Of a DNA stretch of 64,000 nucleotides, positions 28,172 through 36,579 are shown piece by piece. The stretch's first letter is position 1. Each line of letters begins with the position of its first letter. The notes under the pieces were generated by a model that was not told the DNA's origin, did no database searches, and saw only the letters and a list, made by a program, of their open reading frames with translations. The DNA is from Thiobacillus sp. (GTDB taxonomy: Bacteria > Pseudomonadota > Gammaproteobacteria > Burkholderiales > Thiobacillaceae), in the NCBI GenBank assembly GCA_019459055.1, contig JAIBEI010000048.1, positions 1 through 64,000 of the forward strand, read 5' to 3'. A program made the translations under genes and the position numbers.

Positions 28172-29166
28172 TCTGCTGTCTGCGGGGAAATCGTCACATC
28201 GGCCGGCATGCCGGGCTTGAGCGTGCCGTCGCGGTTGTCCAGGGTCACGTTCACCGCGAATACCAGCTTTACCCGTTCTTCCTGGGTCTGCACGTTCTTG
28301 GGGGTGAACTCCGCCTGCGACGAGACATAGCTCACGCGGCCATCGAATTCCCGGTCGGCAAAGGTATCGATCTTGATCTTGGCGGCAGCGCCCAGGCGCA
28401 CCTTGCCGATCTGGTTTTCCGGGATGTAGACCCGTACCCAGGGCCTGGAAATGTCGGTGACGGTCGCCACCGGACGCCCCGCGCCCAGGGTTTCGCCCAC
28501 TTCCGCATGGGTGCGGGTGACCACGCCTTCCACCGGGCTTTTGACCTGCAAATCCTCCCAGGCGGCACGGGCGGCTTCGACAGCGGCCAGCGCCTCGTCG
28601 CGTTGCGCCCGCGCGACGTTGATGGTCTCGGGGCGATAGCCGCTTTGCAGCAGCTTGAGCCGTTCCTGCGCCGCACTGAGCTGCTGGGCCGACACGGCGG
28701 CGGCGGTGCGGTCCCTGTCGTGCCGCTGCTCACTGGCGGCGCCGCCAAGGAAGAGTGCTTTGGAACGTCTGGCTTCTTCTTCCAGATTGGCTCGGTTGGC
28801 GCGGGCCTGTTCGACCTGGGCGCGGGCTTCGGCGATTTCCTGCGGGCGGTAGCCCTGTTCCAGGTCCATCAGGCGCGCCTGGGCGGCCTGCTGTGCGGCT
28901 TCCGCCTGATGCAGCCGGGCGAGGGACTCGCGTTCGTCGAGTGCGGCCAGCAGTTCGCCCGGCTTGACGCGGCTGCCCTCATCCACCGGCCGTTTGTGGA
29001 GGATGCCGGGTATGCGGAAGGAGACTACGATTTCGGTGGCATCCATCGTGCCCGAAGCGAACACCGTGCCGTCATCCGGCCGCGTGTCCCAGGGCGCAAG
29101 CTTCCACAGCACGGCGGCGCCGATGCCTGCGGCGAGAATGCCGATGATTACGATCTTTTTGTTCAT
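28168..29166 (-). CDS. HlyD-type membrane fusion protein (YbhG/YhiI-like)
   Basis: A 332-residue periplasmic adaptor. An N-terminal anchor (IVIIGILAAGIGAAVLWKL) precedes a lipoyl half (RPVDEGSRVKPGELLAALDE), a long coiled-coil hairpin (about 80-190, rich in Ala/Gln/Glu), the second lipoyl half (VKSPVEGVVTRTHAEVGE) and beta-barrel domains. AAGGA lies about 9 bases before ATG 29166, inside the end of the outer-membrane factor gene; the four-base overlap indicates coupling. It connects the ABC-2 permeases to the TolC-like protein. Confidence 0.92.
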   Translation of the reverse strand: MNKKIVIIGILAAGIGAAVLWKLAPWDTRPDDGTVFASGTMDATEIVVSFRIPGILHKRPVDEGSRVKPGELLAALDERESLARLHQAEAAQQAAQARLMDLEQGYRPQEIAEARAQVEQARANRANLEEEARRSKALFLGGAASEQRHDRDRTAAAVSAQQLSAAQERLKLLQSGYRPETINVARAQRDEALAAVEAARAAWEDLQVKSPVEGVVTRTHAEVGETLGAGRPVATVTDISRPWVRVYIPENQIGKVRLGAAAKIKIDTFADREFDGRVSYVSSQAEFTPKNVQTQEERVKLVFAVNVTLDNRDGTLKPGMPADVTISPQTAE

Positions 29167-30671
29167 AGTCTTGTTCCTTGCTGAATGGATTGCCCCGGAA
29201 GGCCCGTTGTGGCGAGCCTTTGATGGGTTCTGGCATCCGCTTTCTGGGCGACCGCCTCGCCGCCGCAGGCCATGCTGCAACGGTGCCAGAAGAGATATTG
29301 CGCGAGCGTGCGCGGATCGATGCCCGAAGAGGAATGCTCCACGGCGGATTTTTTGTCGACATCTACAGGCCGGAAGCTGTCCGCCGCAAGCTCGCCAATG
29401 ACGCGCAGCAGCCGCGCCTGGCTCACGGTGATGTCGTACCCTGCCTGAAGGCGGCTCGCGGTGGCGGACCAGAGGGCGGATTCGGCGCCGAGCAGGTCGG
29501 TGATGGTGTTTTCCCCGCTGTGGTAGCGCAGGGTTTCGATGCGTAGCGCCTCAGCGGCCTCGGTTTCGCCCTGGGTGGCTGCTTCCAGCCGGGCGCGGGA
29601 TTCGGACAAGGCGCCGAATGCCTGTTCAACCTCGCTGGTGAGGCGATTGCGGGCGTCTTCCAGTTGCAAGGCGTTTTGCCGCTGATTGAGCCCCGCCTGT
29701 TCCACCCGGCGCTTGCGGATAGCGCCGTCGAACAGCGGCAGGGACAGTTGCACGCCTATATGCGAGTCGTCGTAGCCTTTCCAGTCGCCGCCGGTGCTTT
29801 CCTGCGCATTGGCCACCAGATCGATTTGCGGCAGCCGCTCGCCGCGGGCAATGGCGGTTTTCTGCTGTGCCGCGCGGCCCATGGCATCAAGCCTGAGAAT
29901 ATCGGGATGCTGCTGCAAGGCGCGATGCATTGCCTCATCAGCCGAAACCGGCAGTGCCGGGGCGGTCGCGCTAAGATCGGACAGAACCGGTACGGGTCCG
30001 CTCTCGCCCAGCAAAGCGGCCAGCAGCGACAGTGCATCCTTCTCGCCCTGGGCAACCGAAATCCTGTCGTAGCGCGCTTGGGACAACTGGGTCTGGAGGC
30101 GGATCAGTTCGAGCCGGGCGACACGTCCCTCTCGGAGGCGCAAGCCGATGTCCTTTTCCTCCTGCAGCAGCGCCTTGATGCGGACATCCAGCGCTGTGAC
30201 GAGTTGGCGGAAATGCAGCGCCTTGGTGTAGGTGGCGGTGACATTGAACAGCAGGTCCTGCCCGCCGGCGCGCAGCGTCTGGACGGATGCCTCACGGTTG
30301 TGCGCGGCCAGCGCCTCGCCAGCCACCAGCTTGCCGCCGCGGTAAAGGGGCAGGGTCATTGCCAGGCCGATATTGGCGATATCCCTGTCCATCGGCGGGA
30401 ATACGTTCGTATCGCGGATCGGTGTAACGAAGGTGGGATAGGCATAGCGGGTGTAAGCCGCGTTCAGGTCGACCTTGGGCAGATGCTGGCTGCGGGCGAT
30501 GTCCTGCTCCAGGGTTTGCCGGTCGACCTCGACCTGCTGGCTTTTGATTGCCGGGTTGGATTGCGCGGCCCGTTCCATCGCCTCCCACAGGGACAGTGAA
30601 TCTGCGGCAAGAGCTGCCTTCCCGATGGAAAGAAGGAAGGTGCACAGCAGCAACCGTGACAAGGGTTTCAT
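29163..30671 (-). CDS. TolC-like outer-membrane efflux protein
   Basis: A 502-residue outer-membrane factor. A signal peptide (LLLCTFLLSIGKAALA) is followed by two repeats of the OEP fold with long helices (AMERAAQSNPAIKSQQVEVD; EMHRALQQHP-type turn; LTSEVEQAFGALSESRARLE). The last ~70 residues after GELAADSFRPVD are unusual, with Cys/His (FWHRCSMACGGEA), and may not be part of the barrel. ATG 30671 is preferred; ATG 30683 is in frame. It is the first gene of a seven-gene operon driven by the promoter at 30730-30758. Confidence 0.9.
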   Translation of the reverse strand: MKPLSRLLLCTFLLSIGKAALAADSLSLWEAMERAAQSNPAIKSQQVEVDRQTLEQDIARSQHLPKVDLNAAYTRYAYPTFVTPIRDTNVFPPMDRDIANIGLAMTLPLYRGGKLVAGEALAAHNREASVQTLRAGGQDLLFNVTATYTKALHFRQLVTALDVRIKALLQEEKDIGLRLREGRVARLELIRLQTQLSQARYDRISVAQGEKDALSLLAALLGESGPVPVLSDLSATAPALPVSADEAMHRALQQHPDILRLDAMGRAAQQKTAIARGERLPQIDLVANAQESTGGDWKGYDDSHIGVQLSLPLFDGAIRKRRVEQAGLNQRQNALQLEDARNRLTSEVEQAFGALSESRARLEAATQGETEAAEALRIETLRYHSGENTITDLLGAESALWSATASRLQAGYDITVSQARLLRVIGELAADSFRPVDVDKKSAVEHSSSGIDPRTLAQYLFWHRCSMACGGEAVAQKADARTHQRLATTGLPGQSIQQGTRL

Positions 30672-30713
30672 AATCGTATCCATCCTGAGTTTGCTTTCCC
30701 GCCAAACTAAGTA

Positions 30714-30729
30714 AGTGATCAATTACTAA
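30714..30729. promoter_or_regulatory. TetR-type operator, exporter operon copy
   Basis: AGTGATCAATTACTAA matches the reverse complement of the site at 34904-34919 over 15 bases (AGTGATCAATTACTA). The core has dyad symmetry of the form TAGT.AT..AT.ACTA. It abuts the -10 box of the exporter promoter. The likely ligand is the TetR protein at 34223-34885, because the only other copy precedes that gene. Confidence 0.7.
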
Positions 30730-30758
30730 TTTATATTCCAAGAAATAGTATTTGTCAA
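30730..30758 (-). promoter_or_regulatory. sigma-70 promoter of the outer-membrane factor/exporter operon
   Basis: Read on the minus strand: TTGACA (30758-30753), 17 bases, TATAAA (30735-30730). This is a near-consensus promoter about 60 bases before ATG 30671. The operator at 30714-30729 starts right after the -10 box and covers the expected transcription start, so a repressor there would block initiation. Confidence 0.8.
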
Positions 30759-30822
30759 CAAGTCGAATTGACGCAATGTCTGTTATGTCTGTTGTTTCAA
30801 TGGTTGTTTTTTAACGTGACGC

Positions 30823-30850
30823 GTAAGTAAACAAGCATTTGATTACTTAC
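30823..30850. promoter_or_regulatory. perfect inverted repeat GTAAGTAA-N12-TTACTTAC
   Basis: An 8-bp perfect dyad with a 12-base spacer, about 65 bases upstream of the -35 box of the exporter promoter. Its half-sites resemble the flank of the operator at 30714 (AAGTAAGTGATCAA), so it may be a second, weaker regulator site or an upstream site allowing DNA looping. Confidence 0.5.
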
Positions 30851-31051
30851 TAATTTGAGGCGGGCTTGCTGGCCTTACCCGGTGGGCGCGTAGGTGGCGG
30901 ATGGAAATGGAAGTTCGGCGCGGTCTGTGCTCGTGGCGTGGGCGCAGAAACCGCTGTACGTCTTGGGGGGCCGCCGTCAGTGCGCGTCCTGCGAGCAGGC
31001 GCGGCAGAGGGACGGTTTTATGGTTCGCGGCCTTTGGGAATCAAGTGCCGC

Positions 31052-31765
31052 TCACGCGATCTCCCGCCCCTCGCCGGCTTCTTCGTAGGTCTTGCCGTCG
31101 CGGATATGGTAGATGCGCTTAAAGGTGGGGATGATCTTTTCGTCGTGGGTGACGACGATGATCGCGGTGTGGAATTCCTGCGCCAGGCGGTTGAGGATTT
31201 TCACTACGGTGAGCGCGCGTTCGCTGTCGAGCGGCGCGGTCGGCTCGTCGGCGAGGATGATCGGCGGCTTGTTGGCGAGCGCGCGCGCAATCGACACCCG
31301 CTGCTGCTCGCCGCCGGAGAGTTCGGCGATGCGCGCCTGCGCGCGGTGCTGCACGTCGAGCGCGGTGAGCATTTCCAGCGCGATGGCGCGTGCCTCGGCG
31401 TTGGGCACGCCGGCCAGCATCGGCAGCAGCGCGACGTTGTCGGTGGCGTCGAGAAACGGGATCAGGTAGGGCGCCTGGAACACGAAACCGATGCGGTCGC
31501 GGCGCAGCGCGCGCAGGTCGCCGGTTTTCCAGCCGTTGTCGAAAATCACCTCGCCGCCGAGGGTAAATTTCCCGGCGGTCGGCTCGATCACCGCGCCCAG
31601 GCATTTCAGCAGCGTGGACTTGCCGGAGCCGGACGGCCCGATCAGCCCGACCACCTCGCCGGGATAGACCGTCATGTCGACGCCTTTCAGCGCGTCGACC
31701 GCGGCGCTGCCGCTGCCGTAGCGCTTGGTGATGCCTTCGATGAGGATTGCCGGAGATTCAGCCAC
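31052..31765 (-). CDS. MacB/LolD/DevA-type ABC ATPase
   Basis: A 237-residue ATPase with Walker A LIGPSGSGKSTLLKCLGAV, Q-loop FVFQAPYLIPF, signature ELSGGEQQRVSIARAL, Walker B IILADEPTAPLDSE and switch VTHDEKIIP. GTG 31765 is chosen as start because CGGAGG lies exactly six bases upstream; an ATG at 31786 would lie inside the ribosome site region. The start overlaps the permease stop by 8 bases. It works with the FtsX-type permease and the HlyD-type adaptor upstream. Confidence 0.9.
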   Translation of the reverse strand: MAESPAILIEGITKRYGSGSAAVDALKGVDMTVYPGEVVGLIGPSGSGKSTLLKCLGAVIEPTAGKFTLGGEVIFDNGWKTGDLRALRRDRIGFVFQAPYLIPFLDATDNVALLPMLAGVPNAEARAIALEMLTALDVQHRAQARIAELSGGEQQRVSIARALANKPPIILADEPTAPLDSERALTVVKILNRLAQEFHTAIIVVTHDEKIIPTFKRIYHIRDGKTYEEAGEGREIA

Positions 31766-32951
31766 CGATGGCCTCCGCCGGGTCAATCTTGAGCGCGGCG
31801 CGGATCGCCAGCAGCGAGGCCAGCGCGCACACCACCAGGGTTAGCACGAAGGCGCGCGCGGCGTCGCCGGTTTCGAGCAGGACGTATTTGGGGAAGGCTG
31901 GTGCCCACAAGGTGGCGGCGAACTTGCCGACGAAGAAGCCGATCACCCCGAGTCCCAGCGCCTCCTGCATGATCATCGCGGCGATGGTGCGGTCGCGCGA
32001 TCCGATCAGCTTCAGCACGGCGATTTCCTTGATCTTGCCGAGCGTCATGGTGTAGATGATGAAGGCGACGATGGCCGCGCTCACCACCGCCAGTATCAGC
32101 AAAAACAGGCCGATCTGCTTGGCCGCGGTGGCGATCAGCTTGGCCACCAGAATCTCTTCCATGTCGTCGCGCGTATAGGCCGTATAGCGCTGCCAGCGCG
32201 CGATGGTGTCAGCCATGGCGCGCGCGTCGGCACCGGGCGCAAGCCGTAGCAGCACGGCGTTGACCTTGTGGCTGGAGGTCTGGATCGCCTGCACCGCTTC
32301 CAGCACGCCGGGCTGGCCGGGGCGGTTGACCGCCGGGTTGGCTTCGAGCCGCTTGCGGTCCTCGATGATGGCGTCGTTGTCCTTGAGGAACTGCGCTTCC
32401 TGCGCGTCCTTCAGCGGGATGAACAGCATCGGGTCGCCGCCGGACGACACCATGCGCCGGGTCAGCCCGACCACGGTGTAGTCGTTGCGGCGGATGCGCA
32501 CCACGTCGCCGACCGCAAAGCCGGTCTTGGCGTCGGCCACCGCCTCGTAATGCGCGCGGGCGATGGGACGGCCCGCCACCAGGAAGGACGGCCCGCCCGG
32601 CTTGCCCGGCTCGAAGCCGGCCACCATCACACGCTGCGATTTCCCCTGATGCGTTACCTGCATGGTGAGGTAGGCGACGTTGCCGGTCTGCGCCACGCCT
32701 TCCAGCCCCAGCAGCGCGCGATAGAGATCGTCCGGCACGGAGGACGGTTCGGCGAACGGCCCCAGGGTGTTCTGCTGCACCACCCAGACATCGGCGTCGA
32801 CGGCATGCAGTAGCACCTTGGCGTCGTCGACCATGCCGCGGTACACGCCGGCCATGGTCAGCGTCACCCCGATCAGCAGGCCCAGCCCCAGCCCGGTCAG
32901 CAGATAGCTTTTCAGGTGGTGGACGATGTCGCGCCGTGCGAGGTTGATCAT
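31758..32951 (-). CDS. FtsX-domain ABC permease (DevC/MacB-like)
   Basis: A 397-residue permease with one N-terminal helix (LLTGLGLGLLIGVTLTMAGV), a large periplasmic domain (about 45-265) and three C-terminal helices (FLLILAVVSAAIVAFIIYTM, EALGLGVIGFFVGKF, AFVLTLVVCALASLLAI), the MacB/DevC plan. It ends KIDPAEAIGG, the usual C-terminal signature. Such systems act as mechanotransducers pushing substrates through a TolC partner; no dedicated outer-membrane gene is in this operon, so the TolC-like protein at 29163 may serve both. Confidence 0.9.
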   Translation of the reverse strand: MINLARRDIVHHLKSYLLTGLGLGLLIGVTLTMAGVYRGMVDDAKVLLHAVDADVWVVQQNTLGPFAEPSSVPDDLYRALLGLEGVAQTGNVAYLTMQVTHQGKSQRVMVAGFEPGKPGGPSFLVAGRPIARAHYEAVADAKTGFAVGDVVRIRRNDYTVVGLTRRMVSSGGDPMLFIPLKDAQEAQFLKDNDAIIEDRKRLEANPAVNRPGQPGVLEAVQAIQTSSHKVNAVLLRLAPGADARAMADTIARWQRYTAYTRDDMEEILVAKLIATAAKQIGLFLLILAVVSAAIVAFIIYTMTLGKIKEIAVLKLIGSRDRTIAAMIMQEALGLGVIGFFVGKFAATLWAPAFPKYVLLETGDAARAFVLTLVVCALASLLAIRAALKIDPAEAIGG

Positions 32952-32964
32952 GTCGGCGCAACCA

Positions 32965-34149
32965 TTATCGCGGCGTCAGCTGCTTTTCGCGTACCCGCAC
33001 GCCGTCGTCGAGCTGCTTCGCGCTGTAGACGATGAGTTGGTCGCCGGCCTGCAGACCGGACACGATCTGCACCTGCTCTGCGGTCTGCATGCCGGGTTCT
33101 ACCGGCCGGAAGCGCGCGCGGCCCGCCTCGACCTGCCACACGCCGGTCTGGCCGCCGAATTGCGCCAGCGCGGCGCGCGGCACCGTCAGCACATCGCGCA
33201 GGCCGGGCAGGCGGATGGTCACTTCCGCCAGTTCGCCCAGATAAAGCTGCGCCGGCGCGGGGTCGAACGCCACGTTGACGATGCGCTCCTCGGTCACCGC
33301 GTCGCTTTGCAGGTCGACCCGGACCACTTTTCCGGGCAGGCTCGCACCCGGCACGGAACGCAACACGATGTCCGCCGCCTGCCCGACCTGCACGCCCTGC
33401 GCCCGCGCCTGGTCGACGCGTGCGTGCACCCACAGGCGGGCCGGATCGACCAGCCGCAATACGGCTTGGCCGGCGACCACGGTGGCGCCCGGCTCGGCTT
33501 CGCGCGCCGTCACCACGCCGTCGATCGGGCTCACCAGTTTGAGGCTTTGGCGCAGCTGGTCGATGCCCTGCAATTCGGCCTCGGCGCGGCCGATCTCGCG
33601 CAACGCCCCGGTGGCGTTGGCGCGCGCCGCAGCCAGGGCTGCCGTTGCGGCGGCCGCTTCGTGGCGGCGGCTTTCGGCCATTTCCTTGGCAACGAAATTC
33701 TGCCGGTATAGCGCCTGGTAACGTTCGCTGTTCGCCTGCGCCATCCGCGCGCGGCTCACCGCCTCGGTCACCTGCGCCTGCGCCGCCTGTGCGGCCTGGC
33801 GCGCCCGTGCGGCCGAACTGCTCGCCGCTTCGGCACGCTGGCGCAGATCCACCGGATCGATTTCGGCCAGCAGCTGGCCGGCCTTGACCGGCTCGCCCTG
33901 GTCGACCAGCACCCGCAACAGCCGGCCGGCCTGAATCGGCCCCACCGAGTAATCGTTTTGCGCCTCCACCGTGCCGATGCCGTACACGGCGGGGCTGAGA
34001 TCGGCGCGCGTGGCGGTGGCGGTTTCCACACCCACCGGCGCCAGCGGCCCGCTTGTGGCGAGCAGCCAGACAAAGGCGGCGATGAAGGCCACCGCACCGG
34101 CAATCAGAAGCAGGGTGCGTTTGGTGAGTTTCAAGGCGCTGAGCTTCAT
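32965..34149 (-). CDS. periplasmic adaptor (HlyD/RND-MFP type) of the MacB-like exporter
   Basis: A 394-residue membrane fusion protein. An N-terminal helix (TLLLIAGAVAFIAAFVWLLA) is followed by lipoyl half VDQGEPVKAGQLLAEIDP, an Ala-rich coiled-coil hairpin (about 95-190) and SPIDGVVTAREAEPGATVVA. Beta-barrel and membrane-proximal domains end near residue 380. It is first in the three-gene order adaptor-permease-ATPase, 73 bases after the TetR gene. It likely lies on the same transcript as the regulator, starting at 34919-34947. Confidence 0.9.
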   Translation of the reverse strand: MKLSALKLTKRTLLLIAGAVAFIAAFVWLLATSGPLAPVGVETATATRADLSPAVYGIGTVEAQNDYSVGPIQAGRLLRVLVDQGEPVKAGQLLAEIDPVDLRQRAEAASSSAARARQAAQAAQAQVTEAVSRARMAQANSERYQALYRQNFVAKEMAESRRHEAAAATAALAAARANATGALREIGRAEAELQGIDQLRQSLKLVSPIDGVVTAREAEPGATVVAGQAVLRLVDPARLWVHARVDQARAQGVQVGQAADIVLRSVPGASLPGKVVRVDLQSDAVTEERIVNVAFDPAPAQLYLGELAEVTIRLPGLRDVLTVPRAALAQFGGQTGVWQVEAGRARFRPVEPGMQTAEQVQIVSGLQAGDQLIVYSAKQLDDGVRVREKQLTPR

Positions 34150-34222
34150 GACGGGGCAGTGTTTGACGTGGCGCGAAGGCGCTCCGCCGGACTCGGCGCG
34201 GCGGGGCAGACGTGGCGTGTTT

Positions 34223-34885
34223 TCATGGAGGGGTTCCTGGTGTCGGGGATGGGCGAATCGCTTGCATGAAAACCGGGAAGGTGCGCGCAGCTTCCGTCGT
34301 CAGGGTGCGCGCCGTGAGGGTGCGCTGGCCGCGCAGGATCGAGGTTTGCAGCACCAGCCCCTGGATCATGCCGATATACAGCGTGGCGGCGGCGTGGACG
34401 TCGAGGTCGGTGCGCGCCAGCCCTTGCGCCTGGGCGTCGGCCAGCAGTCCGGCGATTTTCCCCTCGTAGCCCAGCATGATTTCCGTCACCAGCCGTCGCA
34501 GTGCGGCGCTGCGGCCGTGCAGATGTTCGGACATCAGCACGCGCGGAATCGCGGGATGGCTGGCAATGAAGTCGATTTGCGCGAAAAACATGCGCTGCAG
34601 CGCGTCCAGCGGATCGCGCCCCTGTTCGGCGGCACGCCCCAGCACGCCCATCAGGCGGTCGCGCACCCACTGCATGACCGCCAGCCAGATCGCGTCCTTG
34701 CTGAGAAAGTGGCGGAATACCGCACCCTGCGTCACCCCCATCGCCTGTGCCATGTCCTGCGTGGTGACGTCGTCGACGCCCTGTTTGGCGGCGAGCTCCA
34801 GCGTCACGCGGATGATTTCCTCGCGCCGCTCGTCAGCGCCCAGCCGTTTGCGCTGGGGTTGATTGGGCGCGGCTTCGCCGGGCAT
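34223..34885 (-). CDS. TetR-family repressor, paralogue C
   Basis: A 220-residue TetR protein with helix-turn-helix EEIIRVTLELAAKQGVDDVT and DMAQAMGVTQGAVFRHFLSK (about 22-65). The ligand domain ends YIGMIQGLVLQTSI. It is a paralogue of 18889-19551 and of the HTH-less protein at 22911. The operator at 34904-34919 lies 19 bases upstream of the ATG and abuts a promoter, so it probably represses itself and the following exporter operon. The identical site at 30714 adds the YbhGFSR-like operon to its regulon. Confidence 0.9.
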   Translation of the reverse strand: MPGEAAPNQPQRKRLGADERREEIIRVTLELAAKQGVDDVTTQDMAQAMGVTQGAVFRHFLSKDAIWLAVMQWVRDRLMGVLGRAAEQGRDPLDALQRMFFAQIDFIASHPAIPRVLMSEHLHGRSAALRRLVTEIMLGYEGKIAGLLADAQAQGLARTDLDVHAAATLYIGMIQGLVLQTSILRGQRTLTARTLTTEAARTFPVFMQAIRPSPTPGTPP

Positions 34886-34903
34886 GGTTTGGCTCCATTC
34901 AGA

Positions 34904-34919
34904 TAGTAATTGATCACTA
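34904..34919. promoter_or_regulatory. TetR-type operator, autoregulatory copy
   Basis: TAGTAATTGATCACTA, a dyad of the form TAGT.AT..AT.ACTA. It sits directly after the -10 box of the promoter at 34919-34947, the same arrangement as at the exporter operon promoter 4.2 kb away. Confidence 0.7.
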
Positions 34920-34947
34920 CCCTAATGGTGCCGGGATTGGCTGTCAA
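34919..34947 (-). promoter_or_regulatory. promoter of the tetR-adaptor-permease-ATPase unit
   Basis: Minus strand: TTGACA (34947-34942), 17 bases, TAGGGT (34924-34919). The -35 box is perfect and the -10 box weak. It is 34 bases before the tetR start, and the operator overlaps its downstream edge. Confidence 0.65.
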
Positions 34948-34962
34948 GCCGGCTGGGTCCAT

Positions 34963-36303
34963 TCAGATTGCCGGGTTATCGAGGCAACGCAGCATCGCAC
35001 CCGCCAGGCTACGCATGTCATCGGCGCCCGTCACATAGGGCGGCATGACATAGACCGTGTGGCCGATCGGGCGGATGAACATCCCGAGCGCCAGTGCCGC
35101 CCGATGGAAGCGGGTTGAAAATCCGGGTGTGGCGTCCGCCACGTCGAACGCCCAGATCATCCCGAGATGGCGGAAATGGCGCACCCGTGGGTGAGCGGCC
35201 ACTTCTGCCAGAGCCGCAGTAAATTCGATGGACTTGGACCGGTTGGCGGCGATCACCTGGTCGTGCTCGAAGATGTCCAGCACCGCCAGCGCGGCGCGGC
35301 AGGCGAGCGGATTGCCGGTGTAGGAATGCGAGTGCAGGAAGCCGCGCGCGGTGGCGTCGCCGTAGAACGCGGCATAGACGTCGTCGGTCGTCAGCACCGC
35401 GGACAAGGGCAGGTAGCCGCCGGTGATGCCCTTGGACAGGCAGATGAAGTCGGGGCGGATTGCGTAAGGCGAGAGCGGAGAGGCGAAAGGGGGGGCGGTC
35501 GCCTGCTCGCACGCGAACATCGTTCCGGTGCGGCCGAAGCCGACGGCGATCTCGTCGGCGATCAGGTGCACCTGATATTGGTCGCACAGTTCGCGCGCGC
35601 GGGTGAGATACGCCGGGTGATACATCGCCATGCCCGCCGCGCCCTGCACCAGCGGCTCGACGATGAAGGCGGCGGTGGTGGCGGCGTTTTCGGCAAGGTG
35701 GGCTTCCAGCGCGTCGGCGCAGCGTAGCGCGTAGGCCTCTGCCGTTTCGCCCGGCTCGGCCAGCCGCGCGTCCGGCGTGGGCACCTGCACCGAATGCCGC
35801 AGCAGGGGCGCGTAGGTGTCTTTGAACAGCGGAATATCGGTCACCGACAGCGCGCCGACGGTTTCGCCGTGGTAGCCGTTCTTGAGGCTGATGAAGCCGT
35901 TCTTTTCCGGCCGGCCCGAATTGCGCCAGTAGTGCGCGCTCATTTTCAGCGCGATTTCGGTGGCCGAGGCGCCGTCGGAGCCGTAAAAGGCATGGCCCAG
36001 CCCGGTAAGCTCTGCCAGCCGTTCTGACAGCTCCACCACCGGGGCATGGGTGGCGCCGGCCAGCATCACGTGCTCGATTTTGCCGAGCTGGTCGATGATC
36101 GCCGCGTTGATGCGCGGGTTGCAGTGGCCGAACAGGTTGACCCACCAGCTGGAAATTGCGTCCAGATAGCGGCGGCCGTCCGGGTCGATCAACCAGGCCC
36201 CTTCGCCGCGCGCAATCGCCAGCGGCGGGGCGGCCTCCAGCTGTTTCATCTGGGTGCAGGGATGCCACACGGCGGCGCGGGTACGGTTTACAAGAGGGTC
36301 CAT
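34963..36303 (-). CDS. bioA: adenosylmethionine-8-amino-7-oxononanoate aminotransferase
   Basis: PLP-dependent enzyme that transfers the amino group of SAM to KAPA, giving DAPA in biotin synthesis. It is 446 residues, with the typical start RAAVWHPCTQMKQLE and SSWWVNLFGHCNPRI. ADEIAVGFGRTG holds the PLP-binding aspartate, and LSKGITGGYLPLSAVL the Schiff-base lysine. ATG 36303 is preferred; a GTG six codons earlier (36321) is in frame. No other bio genes are adjacent. The gene stands between the exporter block and the thiocyanate cluster. Confidence 0.95.
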   Translation of the reverse strand: MDPLVNRTRAAVWHPCTQMKQLEAAPPLAIARGEGAWLIDPDGRRYLDAISSWWVNLFGHCNPRINAAIIDQLGKIEHVMLAGATHAPVVELSERLAELTGLGHAFYGSDGASATEIALKMSAHYWRNSGRPEKNGFISLKNGYHGETVGALSVTDIPLFKDTYAPLLRHSVQVPTPDARLAEPGETAEAYALRCADALEAHLAENAATTAAFIVEPLVQGAAGMAMYHPAYLTRARELCDQYQVHLIADEIAVGFGRTGTMFACEQATAPPFASPLSPYAIRPDFICLSKGITGGYLPLSAVLTTDDVYAAFYGDATARGFLHSHSYTGNPLACRAALAVLDIFEHDQVIAANRSKSIEFTAALAEVAAHPRVRHFRHLGMIWAFDVADATPGFSTRFHRAALALGMFIRPIGHTVYVMPPYVTGADDMRSLAGAMLRCLDNPAI

Positions 36304-36422
36304 TGGGGGCAGGCCATGCACAGACCAATCAAAGAATGGAGATTATGGACAATATAAGGGCAACACCGGGTAGAAACGCAGATGCGGCGCGCAGGACGAG
36401 AGCGAAAGCTGCCGGCTGCAGC

Positions 36423-36441
36423 TTTCATGTCAAACATGAAA
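36423..36441. repeat. perfect inverted repeat TTTCATGT-CAA-ACATGAAA
   Basis: An 8-bp dyad with a 3-base centre, 120 bases upstream of bioA. It may be a regulator site; no known binding consensus fits well. Confidence 0.45.
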
Positions 36442-36551
36442 CGGGACGGGGAAATGTTACTCAGGGCGGCGGTGCAACGCACGCACGCCGATGGGACGGC
36501 TCACGATTCCTGCTGGCCGACGCGGCCATAAATGTCGGCTTCGTACTGCCT

Positions 36552-36579
36552 CGGTAACGCCCCGTGTGAGGCATTACCG
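36552..36579 (-). terminator. stem-loop at the end of the thiocyanate operon
   Basis: CGGTAACGCC and GGCATTACCG pair over ten positions (one G-U type mismatch on one strand) with an 8-base loop, 16 bases after the DUF1641 stop. A U-tract is missing, so it may protect the 3' end of the message rather than terminate efficiently. Confidence 0.4.

Larger units (their letters stand above)
30672..31051. other. 380-base regulatory spacer before the exporter operon
   Basis: Holds the promoter, operator and an extra inverted repeat described separately. It is strikingly AT-rich from 30700 to 30860 compared with its surroundings. The remainder (30860-31051) is GC-rich, has no convincing gene, and probably contains the end of the DevA-like transcript. 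Confidence 0.6.

Noticed and set aside
30823..30850. Possible intrinsic terminator
   Set aside because: The arms are AT-rich with a 12-base loop and no U-tract; a protein-binding dyad fits better.
36423..36441. Possible parS-like centromere site
   Set aside because: It does not match the TGTTTCACGTGAAACA-type parS consensus and no par genes are near.
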